A stretch of 32,833 bases of DNA from IMG/VR virus record IMGVR_UViG_3300019776_000987, positions 1-32,833 of that record; one strand, given 5' to 3'. The notes beneath the pieces were generated by a model, which saw only the letters and a list, made by a program, of their open reading frames with translations, had not been told where the DNA came from and searched no databases. Positions 1 to 7,556 of this stretch are shown here, in pieces (position 1 is the stretch's first letter; every line of letters begins with the position of its first letter). Source of the DNA: a virus. Position numbers and translations under genes: made by a program.

Positions 1-13
1 AATCTTTCAATTT

Positions 14-166
14 ATGAAAAAATCCGACCTTTGAATCCTTGGAGCCTTGTTCCTTCTTCTCGTCGGGCTTACCCAGTGTAGTCCGTGATATTCGAATTGC
101 GAAGGGTACAAATTCCACCCCGCAAATGAAATCCCCGCACGATGCCAAAGTTATTTTAAGTACTAG
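14..166 (+). CDS. Small lipoprotein (possible lysis or exclusion protein)
   Basis: A 50-residue product: positively charged start (MKKSD), a hydrophobic stretch at about residues 8-19, then the lipobox LTQC with Cys22 as the predicted lipidated residue. The mature part is about 29 residues with two more cysteines (29 and 44). Gly7 and Gly25 are TGA. It stops 2 nt before the papain-like protease. If the window is circular it follows the holin-like gene directly, where an outer spanin or lysis lipoprotein could sit. Small phage lipoproteins also act in superinfection exclusion, so the role is inferred only. The signal peptide with lipobox is directly visible. Confidence 0.7.
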
Positions 167-168
167 AT

Positions 169-642
169 ATGCAAATACTGAATCAATGAAAAACGGGCAA
201 ATGCTGTCCGTTTTCTATACTCGGTGCAATCCTCGAACTTGACCATTTTGTTGACTCAAACAAAATGATACAAGCCATAATCGAAGAAGACAAGAACTCC
301 TTGTCTTTTGATATTTCGGCAAAATGGTTCTTGGCGAAGTGATGGATCAAGTGATACCAAAAACTTCCACGGATAAACCAGATCACACTAAAAAAAAATC
401 CTATCATCGTATGCCTCCATCAATGAGATTGGGCAAAAATAGGAAACCAACCATTTATGTTCTCAAAAAACGATATCGTCGGGAATCCTGGACACTTCGT
501 GTGTATCCCACCGCAAGAAATAAAAAAATGAGTCCTCAAAATAAAGAACTCATGGGGCGAATGATGGGGGGATGGTGGGTACTTTTATGCGGATCTTGGA
601 GATATCGTACTGAAAGAGCAATATTGGATGGTGAAAATATAG
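169..642 (+). CDS. Papain-like (C1-type) cysteine protease
   Basis: A 157-residue protein with the C1A papain active-site pattern in order. Residues 6-16 give the Q-G-x-x-G-x-C-x-x-F-S pattern of papain, with oxyanion Gln6 and nucleophile Cys12. His109 lies in GHFV and Asn127 in IKNSWGEGWGDGGYF, matching the papain His and Asn blocks. Gly7 and one Gly of the WGEGWG block are TGA, which supports the recoding. It is shorter than papain (about 212 residues) and has no visible signal peptide or propeptide. It lies 2 nt after a lipoprotein gene and ends back to back with the integrase stop. The substrate is unknown: a lysis factor, virion maturation protease or host-directed effector are all possible. 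Confidence 0.8.
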
Positions 643-1500
643 TTACTGGAGTTTTTGCATGCTTCCGTATCGTTTTTCGTCATTGAGGTACAAGTATATC
701 GAAGTCGTGGAGACATCACTATGCCCGAGCTGTTGTTGGACCGTGTAGATATCGACCCCGTCAATGATGCAATTCGATGCATAGGTATGTCGGAGAAGGT
801 GCGGATATATCCTCATACCAGCAATTTCTCCAATTCGTTTAAATGTCGTACTTATGGCTCCTACACCAAGTTTGCTTCACTCTCATCTGTCACTATAAAA
901 AAGATATTCGCTCTCCCCTTTCGTATCCTGTATGTACTTTTGAAGATTTTTGGAAAAATGTTCTGGAAGGTATATATTTCTCTTTTTTCCTCATTTTCCA
1001 TCTTTTACGACTATTTTTTTCTCGTCTACATCCGATCGAAGTACTTTCGTCAATTCTTCCCTCCTCAGACCTGTATATACCAGCGTATCGAATATCATCC
1101 TATTTCTCCTCCCCAATGGACCGTCTCCCCACCGCCTATAGATAGCATTGTATACATTCGTGAAGCACTCTCGATCCATAGCGAACGGGAGTGCTTTTTG
1201 GACCTTTGGACACTTGAGACATTCCCGTGCATGGTTTACATCTATGAATCTTTTTGATATCAGAAAATCAGAAAAAATCCTCATCGCCATCAGATATTTT
1301 TTTCGTGTAGAGTTTTTTATATCCATTTTCCAAATATTTTCGAAACATTTTTGGACCATATCACGATCTCAAAAATCTTCCCAACAAATTTTTCCATTTT
1401 GAAAAGTCGAAAGAATGTACTTCCGATAGTACACGATCGTTGCCTCCCTCCGTGACTGCATACGCAACCACATTTCGAAATCTGACATTAGGTTTTCCAT
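643..1500 (-). CDS. int: Tyrosine recombinase (phage integrase)
   Basis: A 285-residue tyrosine recombinase. The N-terminal half resembles a SAM-like core-binding domain (residues about 1-100). The catalytic domain shows Arg146 in TGLRREEL, a glycine/lysine turn (VKDGKGGKKR), His234-x-x-Arg237 in YPHLLRHTY, His260 in LGHSD, and nucleophile Tyr269 in VSTTSIYLYL. The gene is visible in full only when TGA is Gly. I chose the ATG at 1498-1500 because it restores the whole N-terminal domain; ATGs at 1486-1488, 1471-1473 and 1357-1359 are possible. It should integrate and excise the phage at an att site. A tRNA-Trp and a repeated anticodon-arm sequence lie just upstream of the gene. Confidence 0.93.
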
Positions 1501-1694
1501 AAATATTATGATAGAATATAAACGAGAAAACCCTAAAAGTTATTTACTTTATAACTATAAAAATAAAAAAAGCAATAAATAAAATATACAAAATATTTGC
1601 TTTATGTAATAAAATTGATATTATCACAACATAATTTTAGTAGACATGGCACACCAAAAGCTAATGCTTACTATGAGAGTTGAATATTTAGTAT

Positions 1695-1713
1695 AGAGGT
1701 CTCCAAAGCCTCT
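1695..1713 (+). repeat. Duplicated Trp anticodon arm / candidate att core
   Basis: AGAGGT-CTCCAAA-GCCTCT folds as a 6-bp stem with a 7-nt loop CTCCAAA identical to the anticodon loop of the tRNA-Trp just downstream. The 13-mer GGTCTCCAAAGCC at 1698-1710 recurs exactly at 1756-1768, 58 nt away. No D arm, T arm or acceptor stem is visible around the first copy. It could be a relic tRNA or an attP core matching a host tRNA-Trp anticodon arm, since integrases often use tRNA genes. Confidence 0.5.
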
Positions 1714-1727
1714 CGTCTAAAATACAT

Positions 1728-1802
1728 AGCTCTATAGTACAGCGGTTAGTACATCGGTCTCCAAAGCCGAGAACCTTGGTTCGATTCCAAGTGGGGCTGC
1801 CA
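1728..1802 (+). tRNA. tRNA-Trp (anticodon CCA)
   Basis: A full cloverleaf of 75 nt. The acceptor AGCTCTA pairs with TGGGGCT, the D stem GTAC with GTAC, and the anticodon stem TCGGT with GCCGA around loop CTCCAAA (anticodon CCA at 1761-1763). The T arm is CTTGG-TTCGATT-CCAAG, the discriminator G1799 is the usual Trp identity base, and CCA is encoded at 1800-1802. With anticodon CCA it reads UGG only, which fits a genome where UGA is not Trp. It may be phage cargo or a tRNA carried as part of the integration site. Confidence 0.93.
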
Positions 1803-1812
1803 TAAAAACCAT

Positions 1813-1845
1813 AAAGGTCGTTTATTAAAATTATAAACGATCTTT
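1813..1845 (+). terminator. 13-bp hairpin after tRNA-Trp
   Basis: AAAGGTCGTTTAT (1813-1825) pairs with ATAAACGATCTTT (1833-1845), including one G-T pair, around a 7-nt loop. It begins 11 nt after the tRNA CCA end. The downstream T run is poor, so it may terminate or protect the tRNA transcript. Confidence 0.55.
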
Positions 1846-1997
1846 AACATTTTATGCGGTCTAATGGGGGGAATAACACTACGATATATGCATCCATCTG
1901 CATAGATTCGCCCGCCAATTCGAACTGATCGTGCCTACTAGTGTATATGTAGGTGACCGTATAACCAAACAAACCATAAAAGTCAAAAACAAAAAAA

Positions 1998-2015
1998 CCA
2001 CGAGCGTACTCGTGG
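1998..2015 (+). other. Perfect hairpin CCACGAG/CTCGTGG
   Basis: A 7-bp GC-rich stem with loop CGTA. No T run follows. It is the first of three consecutive hairpins before the ATPase gene. Possible operator or RNA element; function unknown. Confidence 0.5.
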
Positions 2016-2030
2016 AATCAACATAACATA

Positions 2031-2050
2031 TCCGATATCAATATATCGGA
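2031..2050 (+). other. Perfect hairpin TCCGATAT/ATATCGGA
   Basis: An 8-bp perfect inverted repeat with loop CAAT, 15 nt after the previous hairpin. As DNA it is an operator-like palindrome; as RNA it is a stem-loop. No binding protein can be assigned. Confidence 0.45.
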
Positions 2051-2069
2051 AAAACAATAATTCGCAAGA

Positions 2070-2096
2070 AAAGAGATATATACTATCTCTTTTTTT
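2070..2096 (+). terminator. Hairpin with U-tract, possible -10 in loop
   Basis: AAAGAGATA (2070-2078) pairs with TATCTCTTT (2084-2092) and is followed by a T-rich run: a Rho-independent terminator shape. The loop region holds TATACT (2079-2084), a good -10 hexamer 33 nt before the ATPase start. This is the same -10-in-loop arrangement as at the late promoters. No clear -35 is seen. Confidence 0.55.
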
Positions 2097-2116
2097 ATTT
2101 TCTAAATATATTATAT

Positions 2117-3283
2117 ATGCAACTTCGTAAAGCCGAACGCAAAAAAGCAAAACTCCGAATTGGTCTCTCTGGTCCATCAGGGTCAGGAAAGACCTATTCA
2201 GCACTCCTTCTCGCTTATGGTATCGTTGGCGACTGGGACAAGATCGCACTCATCGATTCTGAAAATGGATCTGGAGAACTCTACTCCAACCTCTGATCCT
2301 ACAATGTCCTTCCGCTCGACGCTCCGTACTCCCCCGAACGATATATCGAAGCGATCCGATCGTGCGAAGAAGCAGGGATGGAAGCCATCGTCATAGACTC
2401 TATTTCCCACGAATGGGAATGAAAATGATGATGTCTTGAAATCAACGAAAAACTGGCATCCGCAAAATTCAAAGGGAACAGTTGGGGGGCGTGGTCCGAA
2501 ACGACACCACGACATCAGAAATTCGTCGAATCGATCATCACTTCGAAGTGTCATATCATCACCACCGCAAGGTCCAAAACGGACACAATCCAGACGGAAG
2601 ACAAAAAAATCAAGAAAGTCGGTACCAAGGAGATCCAGCGTGAAGGATACGAATACGAACTTACAGCGAACTTCAATATCGATCGTGAACACCATCTTGC
2701 TATAGCCAGTAAAGATCGTACCGGACTCTTTATCGACCGTGATCCGTTTCTTATTTCGTCGGAAATCGGGAAAGAGATCATGCAGTGGAATACTTCAGGG
2801 ATCGATGGAGAAGCCCGAGAACGAGAGCGAATACAGAAAGAACAGGAAGAAAGAGAAACCCTCTATACTGCTATAATTTCGGATATGGAAAAAATCAAAT
2901 TCATCGATGATCTTGCCAATCTCTGGAACACGCAAGTCCAGGCAAACAAGGTGAAACTGTGAGAAGCGTATATCAAGGATCTTACCGAGAGAAAGGACGC
3001 TATCAAGTCGGAACTTATGGATAATAGAGAAAAAGATAAAATACTTCCTACTCCTCCGACTCCAGTAATAGAAGAAGAAAAATCTATAGAAGAAGCTACG
3101 AGTACAACAACATTTCCTGAATTTGTCCAAAAAATAAAGTCAACGAAGAGTCAGGAAGAACTCGAAGAAATCATGCTCGAAGTCGAAACGGCTTTTTCCA
3201 TGAAACAGATCGATACAATACAACACGGGGTCCTTCACTCTCATAAATGAATTATGATGAAAAAATTCCTAATCACTCAATAA
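2117..3283 (+). CDS. P-loop ATPase, Sak4/AAA_24-like recombination protein
   Basis: A 388-residue protein. Walker A is GPSGSGKT at residues 19-26 and Walker B AIVIDS at 90-95; the pattern suits the phage RecA-like AAA_24/Sak4 group of nucleotide-binding proteins. From about residue 230 the protein is Glu/Lys-rich and probably coiled coil, with a Pro/Glu linker near 310-330, so it is longer than typical Sak4 (about 240 residues). Gly60 and a GxGG run at 102-105 use TGA, and the frame reads through a TGA near the end before TAA. It lies next to an exonuclease, with SSB downstream, which suggests DNA recombination or repair during replication. The exact family needs a profile search. Confidence 0.78.
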
Positions 3284-3288
3284 AAACT

Positions 3289-4026
3289 ATGAATCAAATA
3301 TTTTTTCTCGATACCGAGACAACTTCTTCAGATACTACCAAGGCTCGTGTGGTCCAGTTTTCCATTGTATCTGATGGGTATGAATGAGAATGGAACACAC
3401 TTCCGCCTGTAGATATCGATATCGGTGCTATGGCAACCCATCATATTACTCCGAAGCATCTTTCATGAGCATTGAAGTTCAATGATTGTATAGGTAAGGA
3501 TATCCTTTTGAGTCTTATTGATGGTGGGTGAATCCTCGTCGCACACAATGCCCCATACGATGTAGCGGTCCTTCACAATGAGTGAATCACTGTCCCAAGA
3601 TATATCGATACACTCAAAGTAGCCAAACATATCCTCGATGACTCAAATATTGAATCCTACGGACTCCAATATCTCCGGTATTTCTACAAGCTCGATGATC
3701 TCCACGAATGAGAACTTCGTGGTGGATTCGCTCACTCCGCTCTCTACGACACGATCGTACTCAAGTGGTTCTATGAATTTTTGGAATCAAAAATGAAAAA
3801 ACTTCATCCATGACAAGATCCAATCGAGAGAATGCTAGAGCTTACCCATACTCCTATCCTGATGAAGTCTTTCCGATTTTGAAAATACAACGGAAAAACA
3901 TTCGAGGAGGTAGCAAGTATGGATCCGCAATACCTCTTTTGGCTCAAATCATCAGAGATGAAAAAGCCAGAAAATGAGAGAAATACGGATATGATTTTTA
4001 CAATTAATAACTGGATTTCCAGGTAA
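3289..4026 (+). CDS. DEDDh 3'-5' exonuclease (ExoX/epsilon-like)
   Basis: A 245-residue protein. Exo I motif FLDTET has the metal ligands Asp8 and Glu10; Exo II is AHNAPYDVAVL; Exo III is AHSALYDTIVL, with the DEDDh-type His and Asp. The C-terminal part (from about residue 200) has SFRFGKYNGKTFEEVA, typical of the small tail domain of ExoX-type proteins. Several glycines are TGA. It starts 5 nt after the ATPase stop, so the two are likely cotranscribed and act in DNA processing or recombination. Confidence 0.88.
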
Positions 4027-4029
4027 TAA

Positions 4030-4179
4030 ATGCCAAAGTATACATACAACCACAAAAAAAATATTATAAAAACTATACCAACCATACCAAGATGAAGCAT
4101 AGGAGATACACTTATTGGATGTGCTCATCGAGATCTTATAGGAATTGCTCTATGAAGTGGAATATGAGCACCTAAATAA
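4030..4179 (+). CDS. Small hypothetical protein
   Basis: A 49-residue product starting 3 nt after the exonuclease stop. It is basic at the N terminus (YTYNHKKNIIK) and Gly/Ile-rich after that, with three glycines encoded by TGA. No family is recognised. It is followed by a strong terminator, so it closes the first early operon. The tight spacing and lack of TAA/TAG support a real gene, but it is short. Confidence 0.5.
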
Positions 4180-4202
4180 ACATAGCTTTAACCTCGCCAT
4201 CT

Positions 4203-4233
4203 GCCCTCTATGGTGTCAAAAAGAGGGCTTTTT
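4203..4233 (+). terminator. Rho-independent terminator
   Basis: GCCCTC (4203-4208) pairs with GAGGGC (4223-4228), followed by TTTTT. It ends the ATPase-exonuclease operon. Confidence 0.8.
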
Positions 4234-4271
4234 AAATATTCAATGTCATCCGATTTTTAATAAAAGTTATC

Positions 4272-4568
4272 ATGCCAAATAAAGAGAATACCTATCGAGT
4301 ACTCCATCACCTACTCGAAAACCCGATCTTTCTTGAAAGACTTGCTCAAGCCTATGAGACTCTCACGGATTCCCCGACGAACCTCGGGTATAGGCGATGA
4401 CATTTACAAAAAATCAAAGATGAGCGTAGAAAACCGCATACTCCAGTAATGAAGAAGATCTGTGAAGCATACCGTATGCTCCTTGCAAGGATTCACCAAA
4501 CTCAAGATACTCGTGATATTACAAGTATCGAAAGCGAACTCCTTGAACCATATAACCATATTCAATAA
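4272..4568 (+). CDS. Small putative HTH DNA-binding protein
   Basis: A 98-residue, charged protein. Residues about 36-67 (LGYRRGHLQKIKDERRKP followed by a helix) look like the turn and recognition helix of a Cro/CI-type HTH. One glycine is TGA. It is the first gene after a terminator and lies 11 nt before the replisome organizer. It could be an early regulator or replication accessory; the HTH call rests on pattern only. Confidence 0.55.
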
Positions 4569-4579
4569 CTTCATTTTTT

Positions 4580-5614
4580 ATGGCACGACCACAAAAAAAC
4601 AATGCGGACTATTTCTCGCATGATTCCTCGATGAGGAATGATATGAAAATAAAAGCACTTCGGAGGAAGTATGGAATGGAATGATATGGTTTGTATTGTA
4701 TGCTTCTTGAGATTATTGCAGGGAGTGATTACTTTGAGTACAGTATCGAAGAAAATGACTATATTGCATGGGAGATGTTTGCAGGTGATGTAGATATCGA
4801 TACAGAAAGGCTTCGTGAGATTATAAAATATATGGAAAATATAGGACTTCTTCATTACTCATCATGAAAAATATTTTCTGATGGACTTAAAAAAAGATTG
4901 CAACCAGTTACAGAAAAAAGAGATCAAATCAGAATTTATCGTGAATCTCAGAAAATCACAAAAAATGATGTTTGAGAAAGTAAAAATGATGACAAACAAC
5001 TTGAAAACTGAGTTTGTGCAACACAAACTATAGTTTGTACCACACAAATGCCACAAAGTAAAGAAAAAGAAATAAAAGAAAAAGAAATAAAAGAAAAAGA
5101 AATAAAAGAAAAAGAAATAAAAGAAAACAAACAGGTACCAGCGTGCGTGTTTTCTTTTAATGATTTTTTTGAAACCTACCCGAAAAAAACAAACCAACTC
5201 CTTGCTGAGGATCTTTTTGCTAAGTTATCAAACTCAGAGATCTCCGAAATTATGGTTCGCCTCCCACAGTTCATCGATTACTGGGGAACCATCGAGGTTC
5301 GATTTGTTCCTGCTCCCGATAAGTTCCTTTCTCTTAAAAAATGGCGTGATACCATTCCTCCTTACAAAAAAATGGATCCGAATCATCCTGTAGCGAAAAG
5401 AAAAGATACTCAAGAACCACAAAAACCAAAGGAAGATAATTCAAAAATATGGGAATATTTCTTGTCTTTGGATGAAGAATACCGGTCAATTATCGAGAAA
5501 AAAGCAACTGATAAATTCGCACATCTCCCGATAAGAAATACCGATGTATTGGTAAAAAATGAGATAATTCTCATGATTCGATCAGAATTCGAAAAATACA
5601 AGAGCCAATTATAG
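4580..5614 (+). CDS. Replisome organizer (Lin1244/DUF4373-type N-terminus)
   Basis: A 344-residue protein. The N-terminal domain (about 1-110: ADYFSHDSSMRND, then GMEGYGLYCMLLEIIAG) matches the Lin1244/Lin1753 or DUF4373 domain of phage replication initiators; the central Gly of MEGYG is TGA. A linker at residues 161-180 is four exact copies of KEKEI, followed by a C-terminal domain of about 150 residues. Such proteins load host replication enzymes at a phage origin. The linker DNA is four 15-bp tandem repeats next to inverted repeats, a candidate origin inside its own initiator gene, as in lambda O. The stop codon lies in the following terminator hairpin. Confidence 0.72.
5013..5048 (+). repeat. 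Array of TTTGTG/CACAAA inverted repeats
   Basis: TTTGTG (5013-5018), CACAAA (5022-5027), GTTTGT (5033-5038) and CACAAA (5043-5048) alternate in orientation. The centre (5023-5038) is a perfect 16-bp palindrome, ACAAACTATAGTTTGT. It lies directly before the 15-bp tandem repeats in the replisome organizer gene. Confidence 0.6.
5060..5119 (+). repeat. Four 15-bp tandem repeats (iteron-like)
   Basis: Unit AAAGAAAAAGAAATA repeated four times without change, encoding (KEKEI)x4, then a partial copy. It is purine-rich and easily melted. It may be only a flexible linker microsatellite, but its place inside the replication gene and next to an inverted-repeat array suits an origin. Confidence 0.65.
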
Positions 5615-5624
5615 GCTCTTTTTT
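5600..5624 (+). terminator. Rho-independent terminator of replication operon
   Basis: AAGAGCC (5600-5606) pairs with GGCTCTT (5614-5620), followed by a T run. The TAG stop of the replisome organizer lies in the loop and stem. Confidence 0.85.
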
Positions 5625-5673
5625 ATACCAAAACAAATCTCGATACGAGTCGTTTATATTCTAAATTTTACTC

Positions 5674-6246
5674 ATGAAATATGCAAAAATCACAGGAATT
5701 TCACTCACCGCTACGGTGGTCTTACTTACAATTTTATACCGACCAACTCCTGATGCAGGAGTCAAAAACACAATCGTTCCATGATATGGTAGCGAGATAC
5801 AGACGATCGAAAGTAATCCAGAAAAGGGTAGAAAAGAGAGAGAAAGAAACAAATCATGAAGTGGGGTATTATCTAGCTCAATAACAACAAGAAAGTGTCT
5901 AAATAACAGAATCCTTCGTAACGGATGGGATGATCCACGAGTCCAGTATGCGTATGCCATATCTTGTTGAGATATGGACTTCATAAAGACCATTGAAGCA
6001 GAAAGTAAATGGGATATCAATGCAATCTGAGACTGATGAAATTCGTTCTGACTTTGTCAAATCAATAAGATCTACAATCCTGAAATGCAAAAAGAGTACC
6101 GGGAACTTATAACAGATAATGAAAAAGTACTTTTTTGTTATTACCAATACCAAATGTGGGTAAAGCGATGAGTCATCAGGACACGCCTCTATGGATATAA
6201 CCATAGGAATCTTCAGAAAAATACAAAACCATTTACATTTCCATAA
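5674..6246 (+). CDS. Signal-anchored lysozyme-like / lytic transglycosylase
   Basis: A 190-residue protein. Residues about 5-22 form one hydrophobic segment (uncleaved anchor or signal). The catalytic domain follows at about 95-185, with the SLT/lysozyme pattern TIEAESKWD (Glu110 likely catalytic) and GDGGNSFGLCQIN, where four of eight codons in a row are TGA. It cleaves peptidoglycan glycan strands outside the membrane. It sits in the early region between the replication operon and SSB, not beside the holin-like gene, so it may be a SAR-type endolysin or a host wall-remodelling enzyme. Its leader (cgtttatattcta) is shared with the integrase gene. Confidence 0.8.
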
Positions 6247-6249
6247 AAT

Positions 6250-6456
6250 ATGGCAACACCATCAGAAATATATGCAGAACTCTGCAAAACTATCCCACTT
6301 GCTCCACTATCAGAAATCAAGAAATTGACTGCATCACAGTGGGACAAGGCAATTCGAGATATACCTGGTATATGTTCCCTCAGGAATGCTATAGAGTGGG
6401 AAAAAAGAGATGCTAAGGAACGCATCCGGAGATATCATCTCCAGAAAAAATTATAA
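6250..6456 (+). CDS. Small hypothetical protein
   Basis: A 68-residue soluble protein, basic at its C terminus (ERIRRYHLQKKL), starting 3 nt after the lysozyme stop and ending 19 nt before ssb. It has no TGA codon. No family is recognised. The place between lysozyme and ssb suggests cotranscription with them. Confidence 0.6.
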   Translation: MATPSEIYAELCKTIPLAPLSEIKKLTASQWDKAIRDIPGICSLRNAIEWEKRDAKERIRRYHLQKKL

Positions 6457-6475
6457 TTTTTAACTACTTTCATTT

Positions 6476-6943
6476 ATGAGCAATTCTCTGAATAAAGTCC
6501 AATTGATCGGAAATCTTACGGCAAATCCAGAAGTTCGTGAGACTCCAAATGGTCAAAAAGTAGCCACCTTTTCGATCGCTACGAATCGAAAGTGGAAAGA
6601 CGCCGCAGGAGTATGGCAAGAAGAAGTCGAATATCACAACTGTGTTGCATGGCGAGGACTCGCTGATGTGATGGAACAGTATACACAAAAGTGAAAAAAG
6701 GTTTATGTCGAAGGATATCTCAAAACTCGAACTTGGGAAGACACTGCAGGAGTCAAACGCTACAAAACGGAGATCGTATCTGACAATGTTATTCTTTTGG
6801 GTTCGGCAGGAGGATCTGCAGGAGATACTTCGAGTTATGGAGCTTCTTCTTTTGAAGAGCGTTCACCAAGTGAACCCACTCCTTCTCGAAAAGTTAGAGC
6901 GAAAGCAGAAGAATGTATTAGTATCGATGATATTCCATTCTAG
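6476..6943 (+). CDS. ssb: Single-stranded DNA-binding protein
   Basis: A 155-residue SSB with the OB fold at residues about 1-105 (NKVQLIGNLTANPEVR, FSIATNR, then KKVYVEGYLKTRTW) and an acidic tail ending DDIPF, the usual SSB C-terminal contact peptide. The TGA at residue 73 falls exactly on the conserved Gly of the K-G-x-x-V-Y-I/V-E-G motif, one of the clearest proofs of UGA = Gly here. It binds ssDNA during replication and recombination together with the Sak4-like ATPase and the exonuclease. Confidence 0.95.
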
Positions 6944-6952
6944 AAATATCAT

Positions 6953-6973
6953 AAAAATCCATAACGGATTTTT
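6953..6973 (+). terminator. Rho-independent terminator after ssb
   Basis: AAAAATCC (6953-6960) pairs with GGATTTTT (6966-6973) around ATAAC. The A-tract/T-tract shape could act on both strands. Confidence 0.7.
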
Positions 6974-6976
6974 ATA

Positions 6977-6992
6977 TGGGGGATATCCCCCA
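6977..6992. promoter_or_regulatory. Perfect 16-bp palindrome TGGGGGATATCCCCCA
   Basis: A perfect GC-rich inverted repeat in an AT-rich spacer, 27 nt before terD. As DNA it is operator-like. A site controlling terD is possible, but no regulator can be assigned. Confidence 0.45.
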
Positions 6993-7018
6993 CCATTATT
7001 TTTATAACCATTTTTAAT

Positions 7019-7528
7019 ATGGTAAATCTTTCTAAAGGAGCGAGCCTTTCTCTCGTAAAAGCTGACGGTTCATCTCTTTCTAAGGTTCGTGTTGGTCTCT
7101 CTTGGGATGTTACTCCTGGAGTTAATGCAGACCTTGATTTATTCATAGTTTCCCCATCGAAGCAAGTTGCATACTTCGGAGATAGGACTGCCATTGCAGG
7201 CATTCAACTCTCTGAAGATAATCGTACAGGTGCTGGTGAAGGTGATGATGAATACGCAAAATTCGACGCCACCGTAACTACAGACGGTGTCTACACCATC
7301 TGTGTAAACAGTTACACGGGTACTACATTCGACAAGGTTTCCAATGCTAAGGCTACTGTTTACAATGATGAAGATGGAACTATCCTTGCTACATTCGACA
7401 TTTCTCAGGGTGATACAAATACCGGTATTATTGTTGGTACTATTGCTGATTCTGGTAACTCATATGTATTTACGGCTAATGGTGACTTTGTGAATGGAGA
7501 TATCAATCAGATCGTTGCTTCTCTATAG
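7019..7528 (+). CDS. terD: TerD-family protein
   Basis: A 169-residue TerD domain protein: NLSKGASLSL at the start, VGLSWDV, the acidic DADLDL-type motif, DNRTGAGEGDDE, and a long beta-rich C-terminal half. TerD proteins bind calcium through these acidic loops and belong to tellurite/stress and phage-inhibition clusters; the role in a phage is unknown. None of its 18 glycines is TGA, unlike most neighbours, so it may be a recent transfer from a standard-code organism or a highly expressed gene. It shares a cassette with terC. Confidence 0.92.
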   Translation: MVNLSKGASLSLVKADGSSLSKVRVGLSWDVTPGVNADLDLFIVSPSKQVAYFGDRTAIAGIQLSEDNRTGAGEGDDEYAKFDATVTTDGVYTICVNSYTGTTFDKVSNAKATVYNDEDGTILATFDISQGDTNTGIIVGTIADSGNSYVFTANGDFVNGDINQIVASL

Positions 7529-7533
7529 TTTCC

Positions 7534-7555
7534 TTCTCCCCTCTCATGGGGAGGA
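7534..7555 (+). other. Hairpin TTCTCCCC/GGGGAGGA
   Basis: An 8-bp stem (one G-T) with a 6-nt loop, 5 nt after the terD stop. It has no T run. Its 3' arm also pairs with 7649-7654 as an extension of the tRNA-like acceptor stem, so two folds compete. Confidence 0.45.
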
Positions 7556-7556
7556 T

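Larger units (their letters stand above)
1501..2116. other. Non-coding int-to-early-region interval
   Basis: No convincing protein gene on either strand over 616 nt. It holds a very AT-rich stretch (1540-1640), a duplicated Trp anticodon arm (1695-1713), tRNA-Trp (1728-1802), a 13-bp stem hairpin (1813-1845), a possibly structured segment closed by CGGTC (1857-1861) and GACCG (1955-1959) with an inner CCTAC/GTAGG hairpin, and three hairpins between 1998 and 2092. As the interval between integrase and early genes it is the natural place for attP and early control signals. Confidence 0.6.

Noticed and set aside
183-1257. Plus- and minus-strand frames at 183-407, 324-686 and 655-1257
   Set aside because: They overlap the papain-like protease and the integrase, both of which have clear catalytic motifs in other frames.
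2198-2695. Minus-strand frame of 165 residues opposite the ATPase
   Set aside because: Mirror frame of a well-supported P-loop ATPase; no recognisable motif.
5060-5119. CRISPR array
   Set aside because: The repeats are 15 bp, directly adjacent, with no spacers, and inside a coding frame. No CRISPR array was seen in the window.
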